Notes: generated by a model not told the origin, from the sequence alone. A stretch of 64,000 nucleotides of DNA from Nostoc cf. commune SO-36 (GCF_023734775.1 NZ_AP025732.1:6012501-6076500); one strand, 5' to 3'; counted from the first letter of the stretch, positions 33,003 to 42,616 are shown. Numbers and translations are program-made.

Positions 33003-34415
33003 TCACTGCACTGGTAGGGCAATCGTGAATGTAGTACCTATTCCAACCTCGCTGGCAACTGAAATTTCACCACCATGCAGGTCTACAAGCTTTTTGACAA
33101 GTGCTAATCCTAATCCATTACCGGCGATATTGCCGATATTCGTACCGCGATGAAATGGCTTAAATAGTCGTTGTTGATCTCTTACAGAAATGCCAATTCC
33201 TCGATCTTTAATCTGAAAGATGACTTGTTCATCTCGGCGAGAAACTATCAAATCAATCGTGCTGCCGTTTGGAGAATATTTGACCGCATTTGAGAGCAAA
33301 TTTCTGAGAATAAGCTGTAGCAATTTTTGATCTACACAAACCGTACAATCACCTTGACTAATTAAGGTAACTGCGTAGTCAGGAGTCTCTGGTGACGCAG
33401 ATATTGAGAAGCGATCGTGTTGTCCAGAGTTGTTTGAGCAGAGACTTTCTTTGCTCGAAACTTCTTCCTTACGGGGAGATTCCCTTGGTAGTGGTAACTG
33501 GCGTGGTTCTTTCCACGAGGAACTGTCATCATGTTCTCCCGGCATCAAGCAAGTGGCATTGCTTTGATTCAAATTCATTTCTGCCAATATGTCACCGCAC
33601 AATTCGAGCAGGTTAAGTGGTTTTGGTTCAAACTTGAGCTTTTCTGTTTCTCCTCTACTGTTGAGGAAAATTGCATCCATCAATTGGCTGATTTGTTCAA
33701 CTCCTACTTCCAAGCGTTGCAAGTATTGTAATTTTTTCTCTTCAGTCCACCGATAAAGATGACGTTTAAGCAGACTAGCGGACAGTGAGATAATATTTAA
33801 CGGAGTGCGAAATTCGTGAGAAAGCATAGAGAAAAAGTGCGCTCTGTGTTCGGTGAGTAGTTTTTCTTGTTCTAAAGCCGTCTCTACCTGCTGGCGCAAA
33901 ACTTTCTCTCGGCATAACTGCTGATTAGCGTCTCTTAATTCAGCTGTAAGCTGTTGAACTTTGCACTCTAATACTTCATTAACCTTTTGTAAGACGATAG
34001 ATGTCTGCTGGCGTTGACTGATATTGCGAATCAAGATACAGGCATATTCGCTAGAGTTGTATTCCAAATAAATAATAGTAAGTTCTACGGGAAAAATCTG
34101 ATCTTCTTTAGTTCCATATAAAGATTCAAAGTATAAATAGCCCTGCTCTTTAACAGTTCTCCAATGCTTTGACCAGACTGCTGGCGAAAAGTCTGGTTTG
34201 ATGTCGTGCATAGTCATAAAGAGTAACTCTTCACGAGAATATCTCACCAAACTACACGCTGCATCATTGGCGTAGAGAAACCCCGCATCTGGCTTTACCC
34301 AAAAAACTGCATCTTCCATATCAATAATTACAGATTTAGTATGCTGTAACTCCTTTTCTAGTAACAGTCTGATTGGAAAGTTGTTTTGCTCTAAAATGCG
34401 GTTGCTAATAACCAT
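33003..34415 (-). CDS. PAS-domain sensor histidine kinase
   Basis: Soluble kinase of 470 residues with no membrane segment. An N-terminal PAS domain (about 28-135: MEDAVFWVKPDAGFLYAND) and a coiled coil (140-190) lead to the dimerisation domain with phospho-His200 in FFSMLSHEFRTPLNIISL. The ATPase domain has N-box RNLLSNAVKYSPNG, G1 IKDRGIGIS and G2 GNGLGLALVKKL. Between dimerisation and ATPase domains is an unusual insertion of about 60 residues rich in Ser, Pro, Glu and Lys (LPLPRESPRKEEVSSKESL), probably disordered. The response-regulator gene follows by 82 bp. The PAS ligand is unknown. Confidence 0.93.
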   Translation of the reverse strand: MVISNRILEQNNFPIRLLLEKELQHTKSVIIDMEDAVFWVKPDAGFLYANDAACSLVRYSREELLFMTMHDIKPDFSPAVWSKHWRTVKEQGYLYFESLYGTKEDQIFPVELTIIYLEYNSSEYACILIRNISQRQQTSIVLQKVNEVLECKVQQLTAELRDANQQLCREKVLRQQVETALEQEKLLTEHRAHFFSMLSHEFRTPLNIISLSASLLKRHLYRWTEEKKLQYLQRLEVGVEQISQLMDAIFLNSRGETEKLKFEPKPLNLLELCGDILAEMNLNQSNATCLMPGEHDDSSSWKEPRQLPLPRESPRKEEVSSKESLCSNNSGQHDRFSISASPETPDYAVTLISQGDCTVCVDQKLLQLILRNLLSNAVKYSPNGSTIDLIVSRRDEQVIFQIKDRGIGISVRDQQRLFKPFHRGTNIGNIAGNGLGLALVKKLVDLHGGEISVASEVGIGTTFTIALPVQ

Positions 34416-35191
34416 AGTTCAATTCACTGCAATTACTGAATAAGCTTTAAAAAATGACTTTTCATCACTAAGCTGTCGGTTGCATCTGGTTTAATACGAC
34501 TTTTGTCGAATCGAACCAGAATTACCGCTTTCTGCAAACTTATGAAAGCATTTCAATCCTTTAAGTCAGGCTTTGTTTTCTCGAATTCATCAAAAGCGCT
34601 GGTAAACTCTATTCCTTTGTGGATGGAAAGGGATAGCGATCGCTTAAAGCATTGGGCATAGGGCATTGGTAATTCTTACCCATGCCCTATTCCCGATTCC
34701 CCATGCCGAAAAATTTTATTCCCTTGTGGGTAGAGTTTTTTATAGTCATAATCTATGTATTTTCGATACAGCTTTTATTCTTTCTCTTGTCTACTGCAAC
34801 TTTTTTTATGCGAGTATCGGATTTTAGTTACAAAAGTTCACTTAGTTTTTTAAGCAAAAGTCAGATTTTTGCTTGGGATTGCCTATTAGAAGCTTGTTCC
34901 TTGCATTGAGAAATGTAAAGATTTGTAACTAAAATAGTTGTTTGGCATAAAACTTCGGGCTGCACAGCGAGAGAAAAATAGAGATTCGTTTTCGCCGCCT
35001 TTGGAGTTTCAGATGTATCATCCCGAACAAGATGGAAAAAACTTGGTTCTTCGGTAGGTGTTATGCTAAAAATTTAATTAAACCCCAAAATTTCCTTTAA
35101 AATCAAGGCTTATAGGCGATTATAAACTCAACTTTATTGCCAAGACTCAAATGGTAATCATAAGTGGCCAATACATTTGTCTTAATTTACT
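34416..35191. other. Intergenic region with spacer repeats
   Basis: About 775 bp. Near 34650-34710 is a degenerate inverted repeat built of GGGCATAGGGCATTGG and CCATGCCCTATTCCC, typical Nostoc spacer DNA. A 75-codon open stretch at 34682 begins inside this repeat and is not supported. A HIP1-like site is at 34637. The promoter for the KdpF-like gene should be near 35150. Confidence 0.5.
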
Positions 35192-35524
35192 ATGAAACCA
35201 GTTCATATCCGACGCGCGTTAGCGTTGGCGTTGGCAAAGCCTCTCGAAGAGAAGCCTCTCGAAGAGAAGCTCGCCGCAAGCATCGCTATATCCCAAGTAT
35301 TAGAAGAAATAACTGAAATGTGGTGTCAATGGCGTAGACAAAAGCTGCCACTCTATTTGTTCTTGGCGATGTGTTTCAACCTAGTGGTTGCACCTATGGT
35401 CTATGCAGCTACTGGTGAACAACTTTCCCGCAGTCAATCTTGGGGATTGGGGCTGTTAGGACTTGTAACACTAGGGCTTTCTATCTATTTATTTTTTGTA
35501 ATGTTTGTACCGGAGAAATTCTAA
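35192..35524 (+). CDS. KdpF-like small membrane protein
   Basis: 110 residues. The C-terminal part, from LPLYLFLAMCFNLVVAPMVYAATGEQLSRSQ through GLGLLGLVTLGLSIYLFFVMFVPEKF, has two membrane helices and matches the cyanobacterial form of the potassium-transporting ATPase subunit F, which stabilises the KdpABC pump. No kdpA, kdpB or kdpC is in the window, so it is an orphan copy. The N-terminus is odd: residues 7-35 (ALALALAKPLEEKPLEEKLAA) are encoded by a palindromic repeat element (about 35213-35287) inserted in frame, including two exact 15-base copies at 35239-35268. A MITE-like element begins 2 bp after the stop. Confidence 0.72.
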   Translation: MKPVHIRRALALALAKPLEEKPLEEKLAASIAISQVLEEITEMWCQWRRQKLPLYLFLAMCFNLVVAPMVYAATGEQLSRSQSWGLGLLGLVTLGLSIYLFFVMFVPEKF

Positions 35525-35525
35525 G

Positions 35526-35683
35526 AGGTTGTTTGAAAAGTGGTTGACTGTGATTTTAGGCACTTTTAGATCCCCCTATGCTTAAAAAAGGGGCGAACCG
35601 GATTCAAAGTCCCCCAATTTATCGGGGGATTTAGGGGGATCTAAAACTTTTTGCTACCAAAAGTAGGACTTTTCAAACATCCT
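35526..35683. mobile_element. MITE-like element, 158 bp
   Basis: Ends AGGTTGTTTGAAAAGT (35526-35541) and its inverted partner (35668-35683) match except for one base. A nested palindrome of TAGATCCCCCT...AGGGGGATCTA lies inside. No coding capacity. It sits immediately after the KdpF-like gene. Confidence 0.75.
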
Positions 35684-35857
35684 TTAATTAATGAGTTTTG
35701 CACTTGAAGCAAAAAATTGTATATTTTTAAACGTGGGTTCCCTTCTGCCTTCTAAATAGCGATCGCATCAAAATGGGGAAAGGGAAAGAAAAAACCCTTA
35801 CCCTTTACCCCAAACCCGATCCGAGTTAAAAATGCACAAAGCGAGAAGTATTGTCAC

Positions 35858-38239
35858 TCACCCCGCCAGGCGATACACAATCACCTTTCCTTTCCAATTT
35901 TCTTCCACAAATACCAAATACTCACCATTTGAACGTCGAAAAGCGCGGATACCATAAGGTATATCAATCCAGCCACTTTCGCCTCCAACTTCTGGGCCTG
36001 GTTTTAACTTGTCTACTTGCGCTCCTGTCGTGGCATTGTAGACATATACCTCTGCGGTTTTAAATGTCACGGCAAATACATTGTCTCCCGCCACACTTAT
36101 TGCAGCCGTAGCTACTTCGCGTTTGCCAGTGGTGTCGTAAGGAATTACAATCCGCCAGCGAGGAGTACGATTTCCTTGACTCCAATTGTCAAAACGAGCA
36201 ATTTCAGATCCAGCAACTTTTGTATCGTCGCCGAAGGCGGGGTGATCTACTGTGAAGCCTGACAAATACATAGTATCTGTTTGAGGGAAATATTCGATCC
36301 GCCGCAAGTCGTTAAATATGCTGGGAGTAGTTTGCTTTTCCATCGAACTGTAGCTGTAGATGGGGTTGCCTTTAGAATCTATTCCCTGTAAAGGATAGTG
36401 CCGGATGCCAGTGCCATCTTGTGTTCGCAAAGCTTTCCAAACATCTCCTTTGCTGTCTACCCACCACCCGCCAAGATAGGGATAATCTTTGCTGATATCA
36501 TATTCGTTCTTTTCAAAAGTACCGTTACCGTTACCGTCGCGCCAAATCCATTCCCCTTGTTTTGGTTGATGCGGTGGCCAAGTTCCAGTTATTGATTTTT
36601 TATCGCCATTAGTACCAACAAACATTCCGGCTGGGATGGCAATTTTACCATCTGTGGCTGGATTAAAACGATATATTTGCAGAAAGCTGCTATACATATC
36701 TGTGAGGAATAAAAACGGCTTCCCTTGGATGCGGCGAAAAAAGGTTCCATCTGGTGATGTATGCAGACGTGGATCTTGAGGATATTTGAAAGCATTTAAG
36801 GTGTAAGCTTTGTAAGTCCATTGCTTACCAGCAGGCTTACTGTAGTCCATCAAATAATGTTCTTGTTTGGTGAATAAATCTACACCATCAGTTTTAGGAT
36901 CTGCATCTGCATTATCGACGAATATCAATCCCAGCGATCGCCATATTAGTTTTCCCGATGGCGAAAATTTCCGCAAATCTGTTCCTGATCTGTTGAAACC
37001 ATTACTATTTATATAAATATTGCCTGAAGCATCTGTACCGACTCCGGTAAGTCCATAAAGTTTCAAATCTCGAACTTCACCAGGAACTCCTGCATAGATT
37101 CCACCTTTAGAACCAAAACTCCCCACCTGTACTGGCTGGCTTTTAATATCGTAAATCAACATTTGCTGACGTGGGCCATTTTCTGCCACTAACAGCTTAC
37201 CTTGATGATTAATAGCGATCGCAGTTGGTTCAACGACATCTGCAATCTGTTGCGGCAATTGCTTGCCATTTTGGGAATAATGTAAAATTTTCGCAGGCTT
37301 ACCACCCTTTTTGCTTTGAATAATCCACAGATTTTTTTGTCGATCAATAGTTATTGTTCCCGGATTTGGAACGTTAAAGCTGCGGAGTTCTTTCATCGTA
37401 TCAGTATCATAGACACGAATGCGGTTAGCAGCAAAATCACTCACATACAACTCATTTTCTACAGTTGCTAATCCAGTGACTTCACTTTTAGTACTGGTAA
37501 TCACCATACTTTTATCCCTGCCACGCCCATTTGAAAATGGCGCAGGTTTCCCTAACAAGTTATAGCGTCTAACGCAATACCAGGTTGTTCCTTCTGGTGG
37601 GTAATCTTCTTTTTTATTACCGCCCGCTCCCTGAGTCATGGCAATATAAGCATATTTACTGCTGGCTGTTACCGCTTTGCCACCACCACGACTCCAGCCG
37701 TGAGTATCCTCAAGGGAACCAATAACCTTACCATCTTTATATATTCCTGCCTCGTTTCCCGCCTCATCCCAATGGCTGTTGGTATAAACTGTGCCATCTG
37801 GTGCAACATACATTGCCTCAATATTGTTTTGTACTCGCAGATTTCCACTGCCAACAGTATTACCTATCCATGATGTTTTGTAAGTAAGTGCGGGTGTTTC
37901 AGTATTGTTTTGTACCAGCAAATTTTCACTGTCAATCCTATTACCTGCCCACAATACTTTGTCTGTAAGCGTGGGTATTTCAGTATTGTTTTGTACCCGC
38001 AGATTTCCACTGTCAACACTATTACCCGTCCACAATACTTTGTCTGTAAGTGTGGGTGTTTCTGTTGTTGTCCAGTCTGTTGTAATTCCAAAAGCAGTAA
38101 CAATAACTGCAACAGTCAGACTGAGTAAAAAGTTAAAAGTTTTACTTTTTTGCAAATATCTAGGTTTAGATAGTTTTTTGATGTGCTGATTGAGCTTTTG
38201 ACGGAGTTGTTCTAACTCCATCAGTAATCTATTTATCAT
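35858..38239 (-). CDS. Membrane-anchored beta-propeller (NHL-like) protein with N-terminal tandem repeats
   Basis: 793 residues. Residues 1-35 are cytoplasmic; a single helix (about 36-53, FNFLLSLTVAVIVTAFG) anchors it, leaving the rest outside the membrane. Residues 59-139 are three 27-residue repeats of the type TETPTLTDKVLWTGN...NLRVQNN. From about 140 to the end, short blades such as EVTGLATVENELYVSDFAANRIRVYD and ITIDRQKNLWIIQ, with DASGNIYIN, look like NHL/SMP-type propeller repeats, with Asp-rich loops (DGNGNGTFEKNEYD, possibly Ca-binding). No catalytic motif is evident. It is divergent from two glycosyltransferases; a surface or sugar-binding role is possible but unproven. Confidence 0.78.
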   Translation of the reverse strand: MINRLLMELEQLRQKLNQHIKKLSKPRYLQKSKTFNFLLSLTVAVIVTAFGITTDWTTTETPTLTDKVLWTGNSVDSGNLRVQNNTEIPTLTDKVLWAGNRIDSENLLVQNNTETPALTYKTSWIGNTVGSGNLRVQNNIEAMYVAPDGTVYTNSHWDEAGNEAGIYKDGKVIGSLEDTHGWSRGGGKAVTASSKYAYIAMTQGAGGNKKEDYPPEGTTWYCVRRYNLLGKPAPFSNGRGRDKSMVITSTKSEVTGLATVENELYVSDFAANRIRVYDTDTMKELRSFNVPNPGTITIDRQKNLWIIQSKKGGKPAKILHYSQNGKQLPQQIADVVEPTAIAINHQGKLLVAENGPRQQMLIYDIKSQPVQVGSFGSKGGIYAGVPGEVRDLKLYGLTGVGTDASGNIYINSNGFNRSGTDLRKFSPSGKLIWRSLGLIFVDNADADPKTDGVDLFTKQEHYLMDYSKPAGKQWTYKAYTLNAFKYPQDPRLHTSPDGTFFRRIQGKPFLFLTDMYSSFLQIYRFNPATDGKIAIPAGMFVGTNGDKKSITGTWPPHQPKQGEWIWRDGNGNGTFEKNEYDISKDYPYLGGWWVDSKGDVWKALRTQDGTGIRHYPLQGIDSKGNPIYSYSSMEKQTTPSIFNDLRRIEYFPQTDTMYLSGFTVDHPAFGDDTKVAGSEIARFDNWSQGNRTPRWRIVIPYDTTGKREVATAAISVAGDNVFAVTFKTAEVYVYNATTGAQVDKLKPGPEVGGESGWIDIPYGIRAFRRSNGEYLVFVEENWKGKVIVYRLAG

Positions 38240-38782
38240 ATATTTTTCAGCTTTTAATTATTTATATACAATTAAAGTTTATGAAATCAGCACAAAATAT
38301 AACTATTCTCAAAGTAACCTAGAAGCAGGGTATCTAATGAGATATCAAGAAAAATCATCGGGATGAAAAACTTACTATTTACATAAAATTTATAAAAGTC
38401 ACATAATTATTTATTTGTTTTAGTCAATATATAAAATAACATTTCAAATGTATTAATTTTTACTTAAATATAGATATACATTGTAAATGTTAATACAGTA
38501 TTAGTTGTGTATCGGTGATTTTTTCCTTTCCCTGTCTACTACTCAGCTTGTTAAATTGCAGGTATTATATATATCGTCGTCGGTGTTATTGAGTTAAGAA
38601 AAATACAGATTTTAATTCATTATTGACGTTGGCATATAAATAGTTTATAAAATAGTGTCGCATCAAAAATTTTATTGGTAATGGATATTGGAAAATTATA
38701 GTAATTAATGGGATGCAAGATACTGTAGAGTTACTTCTTGAATTTACTTTACAGTTTTAATAATTTTATAGGAAACATATCG
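38240..38782. other. AT-rich divergent intergenic region
   Basis: About 540 bp between the propeller protein (minus) and the glycosyltransferase (plus), strongly AT-rich, without HIP1 sites, repeats or open frames. Both promoters should lie here. Confidence 0.55.
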
Positions 38783-39949
38783 ATGAAAATTAATAAAGAA
38801 AAAAGTTTTACATCCGCATCTATTCTCACTTTGGGGTTAGGCTGGTTTCCCAAAAATCCTGGAGGATTGGAAAGGTATATTTATGAGCTAACTCATAAAT
38901 TAGCAGCAAATAAAGACCAAATTGAATTATGCGGAGTTGGTTTACCAGAAGGTGAACCAAATTCACCGATAAAGCTAACTAACTTGGCTTCTCCTGATAC
39001 TGCGATTTGGCAAAGATTATGGTCGATTCGGACTAACTTTCAGAAAACAAGGACAAGCAAACCAGATGCTATCAATTTGCACTTTGCATTATATAGCTTT
39101 CCGATTTTAGATATTTTACCAAAAGGCGTACCAGTTACTTTTAACTTTCATGGCCCTTGGGCTTCTGAGAGTCAGCAAGAGGTAGTTAATAAAAATTTTA
39201 GTCTTTTGATCAAACACTGGCTAATAGAAAAAAATACTTATAATTGCTGCGATCGCTTCATTGTTTTAAGCAAAGCTTTTGGTAATATTCTACATGATAA
39301 ATATCAAGTACCGTGGAGCAAAATTAATATTATTCCTGGCGGAGTTGATATTAATTGGTTTCAACCAAATTTATCACCTCAAGAGGCTTGTACAAAGCTA
39401 GGCTGGCCAACTAATCGCCGGATTATATTTACATCACGCCGCTTAGTACATCGAACCGGGGTTGGCAAATTATTGCAAGCTCTAGCTATAATTAAGCCCA
39501 GAATACCAGATGTTTGGCTAGCGATCGCAGGTCGTGGTCACATCCAAGCTGCACTACAACAACAAGCTAAAGAATTAGGGCTAGAGGACAATGTTAAATT
39601 TTTAGGTTTTCTACCTGATGAACAATTACCTATAGCTTACCAAGCTGCCGAATTGACTGTCATGCCTAGTCAATCTTTTGAAGGATTTGGATTAGCAATA
39701 GTTGAATCTCTAGCTTGTGGAACTCCTGTTTTATGTACCCCAGTTGGAGGAATGCCAGAAATTTTATCAGAATTTTCACCTGATTTAATTACTACTTCAA
39801 TAGAAGCCTCAGCTATTGCTGAAAAATTAGAGCAGGCGCTTTTAGGAAATATCTCTATACCTTCACGACAAGACTGTCGCCAATACGCAACGACACACTA
39901 CGACTGGAATCAAATCGCGCAACAAGTACGAAATGTTTTATTAGCTTAA
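38783..39949 (+). CDS. Glycosyltransferase family 4 (GT-B)
   Basis: Retaining GT-B sugar transferase of about 388 residues. The N-lobe begins TLGLGWFPKNPGGLERYIYEL, typical of GT4. The C-lobe has IIPGGVDINWFQP, RRLVHRTGVGKLLQAL, VKFLGFLPDEQLPIAYQAAELTV and the nucleotide-sugar motif EGFGLAIVESLACGTPVLCTPVGGMPE with the two conserved Glu. ATG at 38783 is chosen because AGGAAA precedes it; a TTG at 38738 is in frame. No signal or membrane segment. A second GT4 gene follows after 63 bp, so they form a pair, likely making an exopolysaccharide or glycolipid. Donor and acceptor are unknown. Confidence 0.9.
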   Translation: MKINKEKSFTSASILTLGLGWFPKNPGGLERYIYELTHKLAANKDQIELCGVGLPEGEPNSPIKLTNLASPDTAIWQRLWSIRTNFQKTRTSKPDAINLHFALYSFPILDILPKGVPVTFNFHGPWASESQQEVVNKNFSLLIKHWLIEKNTYNCCDRFIVLSKAFGNILHDKYQVPWSKINIIPGGVDINWFQPNLSPQEACTKLGWPTNRRIIFTSRRLVHRTGVGKLLQALAIIKPRIPDVWLAIAGRGHIQAALQQQAKELGLEDNVKFLGFLPDEQLPIAYQAAELTVMPSQSFEGFGLAIVESLACGTPVLCTPVGGMPEILSEFSPDLITTSIEASAIAEKLEQALLGNISIPSRQDCRQYATTHYDWNQIAQQVRNVLLA

Positions 39950-40012
39950 ACAAGTGATTGTAACAGATATTCGGGGTGCTACGTAGGCAAAATTAGATAA
40001 AATAGAGGCTTA

Positions 40013-41152
40013 ATGAGAATTCTTTTTTTAGACCAAAGTGGTAAACCAGGCGGTGCTGAGTTATGTTTAATAGATATTGCTAAACCGTATGGTAATCGCG
40101 CTTTAGTAGGTTTATTTGCAGATGGCTCATTTAAAGATTTACTACAGCAAAATAATATTCCGGTAGAGGTTCTTGCAACTCAAGCAATCCAAGTTCGCAA
40201 AGAAAGCAGTTTGCTACAAGGATTAAAGAGTCTGGGACAACTTGCACCTCTGATTACTAAAGTAGTTAAAATAGCGCGTGAATACGATCTAATCTACGCT
40301 AACACCCAAAAAGCATTAGTTGTAGGAGCATTGGCAAGTCTTTTCAGTCGTCGTCCTTTAGTTTATCATTTACATGATATTCTTTCTCAAGAACATTTTA
40401 GTCAAACTAATCTTAGCATTGCTGTTAACTTAGCTAATCATTTTTCATCATTAGTAATTGCTAATTCTCAAGCTAGTAAAACAGCCTTTGTGCAAGCAGG
40501 AGGACGGCAAAACATCGTTGAAGTTGTTTATAATGGCTTTGATCCAAAAGCTTATCAAACTGATGAGTCTGAGATTCATAGATTACAGCAAAGCTTAGGA
40601 TTAGAAGGGAAATTTGTAGTCGGACACTTTAGCCGTCTTGCGCCTTGGAAAGGGCAGCATATTTTAATTGATGCCCTTGCCAAATGTCCGCCAGAGGTTA
40701 CAGCAATTTTAGTAGGTGATGCCCTGTTTGGCGAACAAGATTACGTTCAAAAGTTGCACCAGCAAGTTGCTCAACTGGGGCTAGAAAACCGCGTCAAATT
40801 TTTAGGATTTCGTTCTGATATTCCTCAGTTAATGGCAGCTTGTGATTTGGTGGCACATACCTCTACTTCTCCAGAACCCTTTGGTAGAGTGATTGTTGAG
40901 GCAATGCTATGTGGAAAACCTGTGGTTGCAGCCAAAGCTGGGGGTGTAATGGAATTAATAGAACATGGACTTAATGGTTTTTTAGTAACACCAGGAGAAC
41001 CCCAGGAACTTGCACAAGTAATTATCACCTGTCTTCAGGAGACGGAAATAACTGCAAGTATAGCCAATAATGCCCGAACTACTGCTAGTGAGCGTTTTGA
41101 TGTTGCAATTATTAATCAGCAAATTGCTCAACTGTTGTCCCACAGATTATAG
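40013..41152 (+). CDS. Glycosyltransferase family 4 (GT-B)
   Basis: 379-residue GT4 enzyme. N-lobe motif FLDQSGKPGGAELCLIDIA; C-lobe motifs VVYNGFDPKAYQ, VGHFSRLAPWKGQHILIDAL, VKFLGFRSDIPQLMAACDLVAHTS and the EX7E segment EPFGRVIVEAMLCGKPVVAAKAGGVMELI. It follows the first GT4 gene by 63 bp on the same strand. The two share fold and family but are only loosely similar, so they probably add successive sugars. A dispersed palindromic element follows at 41205. No polymerase or flippase gene is adjacent. Confidence 0.9.
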   Translation: MRILFLDQSGKPGGAELCLIDIAKPYGNRALVGLFADGSFKDLLQQNNIPVEVLATQAIQVRKESSLLQGLKSLGQLAPLITKVVKIAREYDLIYANTQKALVVGALASLFSRRPLVYHLHDILSQEHFSQTNLSIAVNLANHFSSLVIANSQASKTAFVQAGGRQNIVEVVYNGFDPKAYQTDESEIHRLQQSLGLEGKFVVGHFSRLAPWKGQHILIDALAKCPPEVTAILVGDALFGEQDYVQKLHQQVAQLGLENRVKFLGFRSDIPQLMAACDLVAHTSTSPEPFGRVIVEAMLCGKPVVAAKAGGVMELIEHGLNGFLVTPGEPQELAQVIITCLQETEITASIANNARTTASERFDVAIINQQIAQLLSHRL

Positions 41153-41204
41153 TTGTCTGTGGCAAAAGTCTACTAGCAGTCTATCGTATTAATTGTGATG
41201 GGTT

Positions 41205-41371
41205 GAGAAACGAACCACAAAGGACGCAAAGAACGCGAAGTTAAGAGTTAGAGAAGAGGAATTTAAAGCTAATTTACCTATCAAAACGTAATTGCGAATT
41301 GCGAATTGGTTTAACTTCTCTTCTTTCCTTCTTATACTTTGCGTTCTTTGCGCCCTTTGCGGTTCGTTCTC
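41205..41371. mobile_element. MITE-like palindromic element, 167 bp
   Basis: The arms, 41205-41240 (GAGAAACGAACCACAAAGGA...) and 41337-41371 (..GCGGTTCGTTCTC), are inverted near-copies. Fragments of the same family (GAACGAACCGCCAAGAGCGCC) recur near 48761-48795 and inside the element at 42617. No coding capacity. Confidence 0.7.
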
Positions 41372-41460
41372 TTATCCCTCAAAATTAATAAGACAGATTA
41401 CTACCTTTAAGGCAATACGTTTGGGTTAAGAATAATAGTAGGGTGGGGTAGTTTAACTTA

Positions 41461-42558
41461 TTACATTTGCATGGAGCGATAAACCAAAGGTAAGGGTGAA
41501 TCCAAGTTTTCTTGATTAGCTTGCTTTGTGACTGTAGTAATCAGATGATGGTCTGGTGACAGATGACAAACAGGATCAGTGGCAGCAGCATTGTTTGTCA
41601 AAAGTAACGCTTGGCAACGGCAACCACCAAAATCAAGCTGGCGGCGATCGCAACTTTGGCAAGGTTCAGGCATCCATTCTGTTCCCCGGAAGCGATTAAA
41701 AGCAGGTGATTCAAACCAAATCCAATCTAGTGAATGGTTGCGGACGTTAGCAAATTCTAGTTCTGGAATCGAACTGGCGGCTTGGCAAGGTAACACATCG
41801 CCATTAGGAGCGACAACTAAAGCTTGATTACCCCAGCCACCCATACATGGTTTGGGATAATCTTCATAATAGTCTGGAAGCACATATAATATCCCCATTG
41901 GGCAGATGTTGCGCTCTCTAGCTAATGCTACTGCGGCATCTGCTCGTTCTAGTTGCTGGCGGGTGGGTAGTAAAACAGTACGGTTGCGATATGCCCAGCC
42001 ATAATACTGAGTGTTCGCTAATTCAACTCGGTCTGCTTTTAAAACCTCACACAGTTCTAAAATCTCATCAATCCTGTCTAGGTTTTGCCGATGCAGAACA
42101 AAATTAAGTGTGAGTGGAAAACCCAAAGCTTTTACTAATCTTGCTGCCTCTAGTTTTTGCTCAAAACAGGGAGTTCCAGCAATATAGTCCGACTCAGCAG
42201 CACGACTATCTTGGATACTAATTTGTACGTGATCGAGTCCGGCATCACGTAGCTGTATAGCTCGTTCTGGAGTTAACAGCGTCGCAGCAGTAATTAAAGT
42301 GGTATATAGTTCGGCTTTAGCTGCTGCGGCCACAAGTAATTCTAAATCTTTTCGTAGCAGTGGTTCGCCGCCAGTCAAGCCAAGCTGTAACACACCTAAG
42401 TCGGAGGCTTGCTGAATCACTCGCAACCAATCATCGGTGGAAAGTTCTTGACGATATTGGCGATCGCCATAATTAAGCGGGTTGGAGCAGTACGGACAAC
42501 GCAGTGGGCAGCGATACGTTAATTCTGCTATTAAGCTTAAAGGTCTATCAATTGTCAT
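41461..42558 (-). CDS. pqqE: PQQ biosynthesis radical SAM protein PqqE
   Basis: Radical SAM enzyme that, with the PqqD chaperone, forms the Glu-Tyr carbon-carbon bond in PqqA, the first step of pyrroloquinoline quinone synthesis. The SAM cluster motif is Cys17-x3-Cys21-x2-Cys24 (YRCPLRCPYCSNPLNYG), followed by LTGGEPLLRKDLE. The C-terminal SPASM domain supplies auxiliary-cluster Cys residues in KPCMGGWGNQ, LPCQAAS and EPCQSCDRRQLDFGGCRCQALLL. Length 365 fits. It is the last gene of a minus-strand pqqABCDE operon. A 93-bp MITE separates it from pqqD, so it may be expressed less tightly with the rest. Confidence 0.94.
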   Translation of the reverse strand: MTIDRPLSLIAELTYRCPLRCPYCSNPLNYGDRQYRQELSTDDWLRVIQQASDLGVLQLGLTGGEPLLRKDLELLVAAAAKAELYTTLITAATLLTPERAIQLRDAGLDHVQISIQDSRAAESDYIAGTPCFEQKLEAARLVKALGFPLTLNFVLHRQNLDRIDEILELCEVLKADRVELANTQYYGWAYRNRTVLLPTRQQLERADAAVALARERNICPMGILYVLPDYYEDYPKPCMGGWGNQALVVAPNGDVLPCQAASSIPELEFANVRNHSLDWIWFESPAFNRFRGTEWMPEPCQSCDRRQLDFGGCRCQALLLTNNAAATDPVCHLSPDHHLITTVTKQANQENLDSPLPLVYRSMQM

Positions 42559-42616
42559 ACTAATTCGTAATGGGCTTCGCCCCGCTTGGCTAACGTAATT
42601 CGTAATTCGTAATTAA

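Noticed and set aside
34682..34909. 75-codon plus-strand open frame with hydrophobic residues
   Set aside because: It begins inside a degenerate spacer repeat, has no ribosome site and no recognisable family.
35858..38239. Propeller protein as a PQQ-dependent dehydrogenase, because the pqq operon is near
   Set aside because: The Trp-docking motifs of quinoprotein propellers are not visible; the blades are NHL-like.
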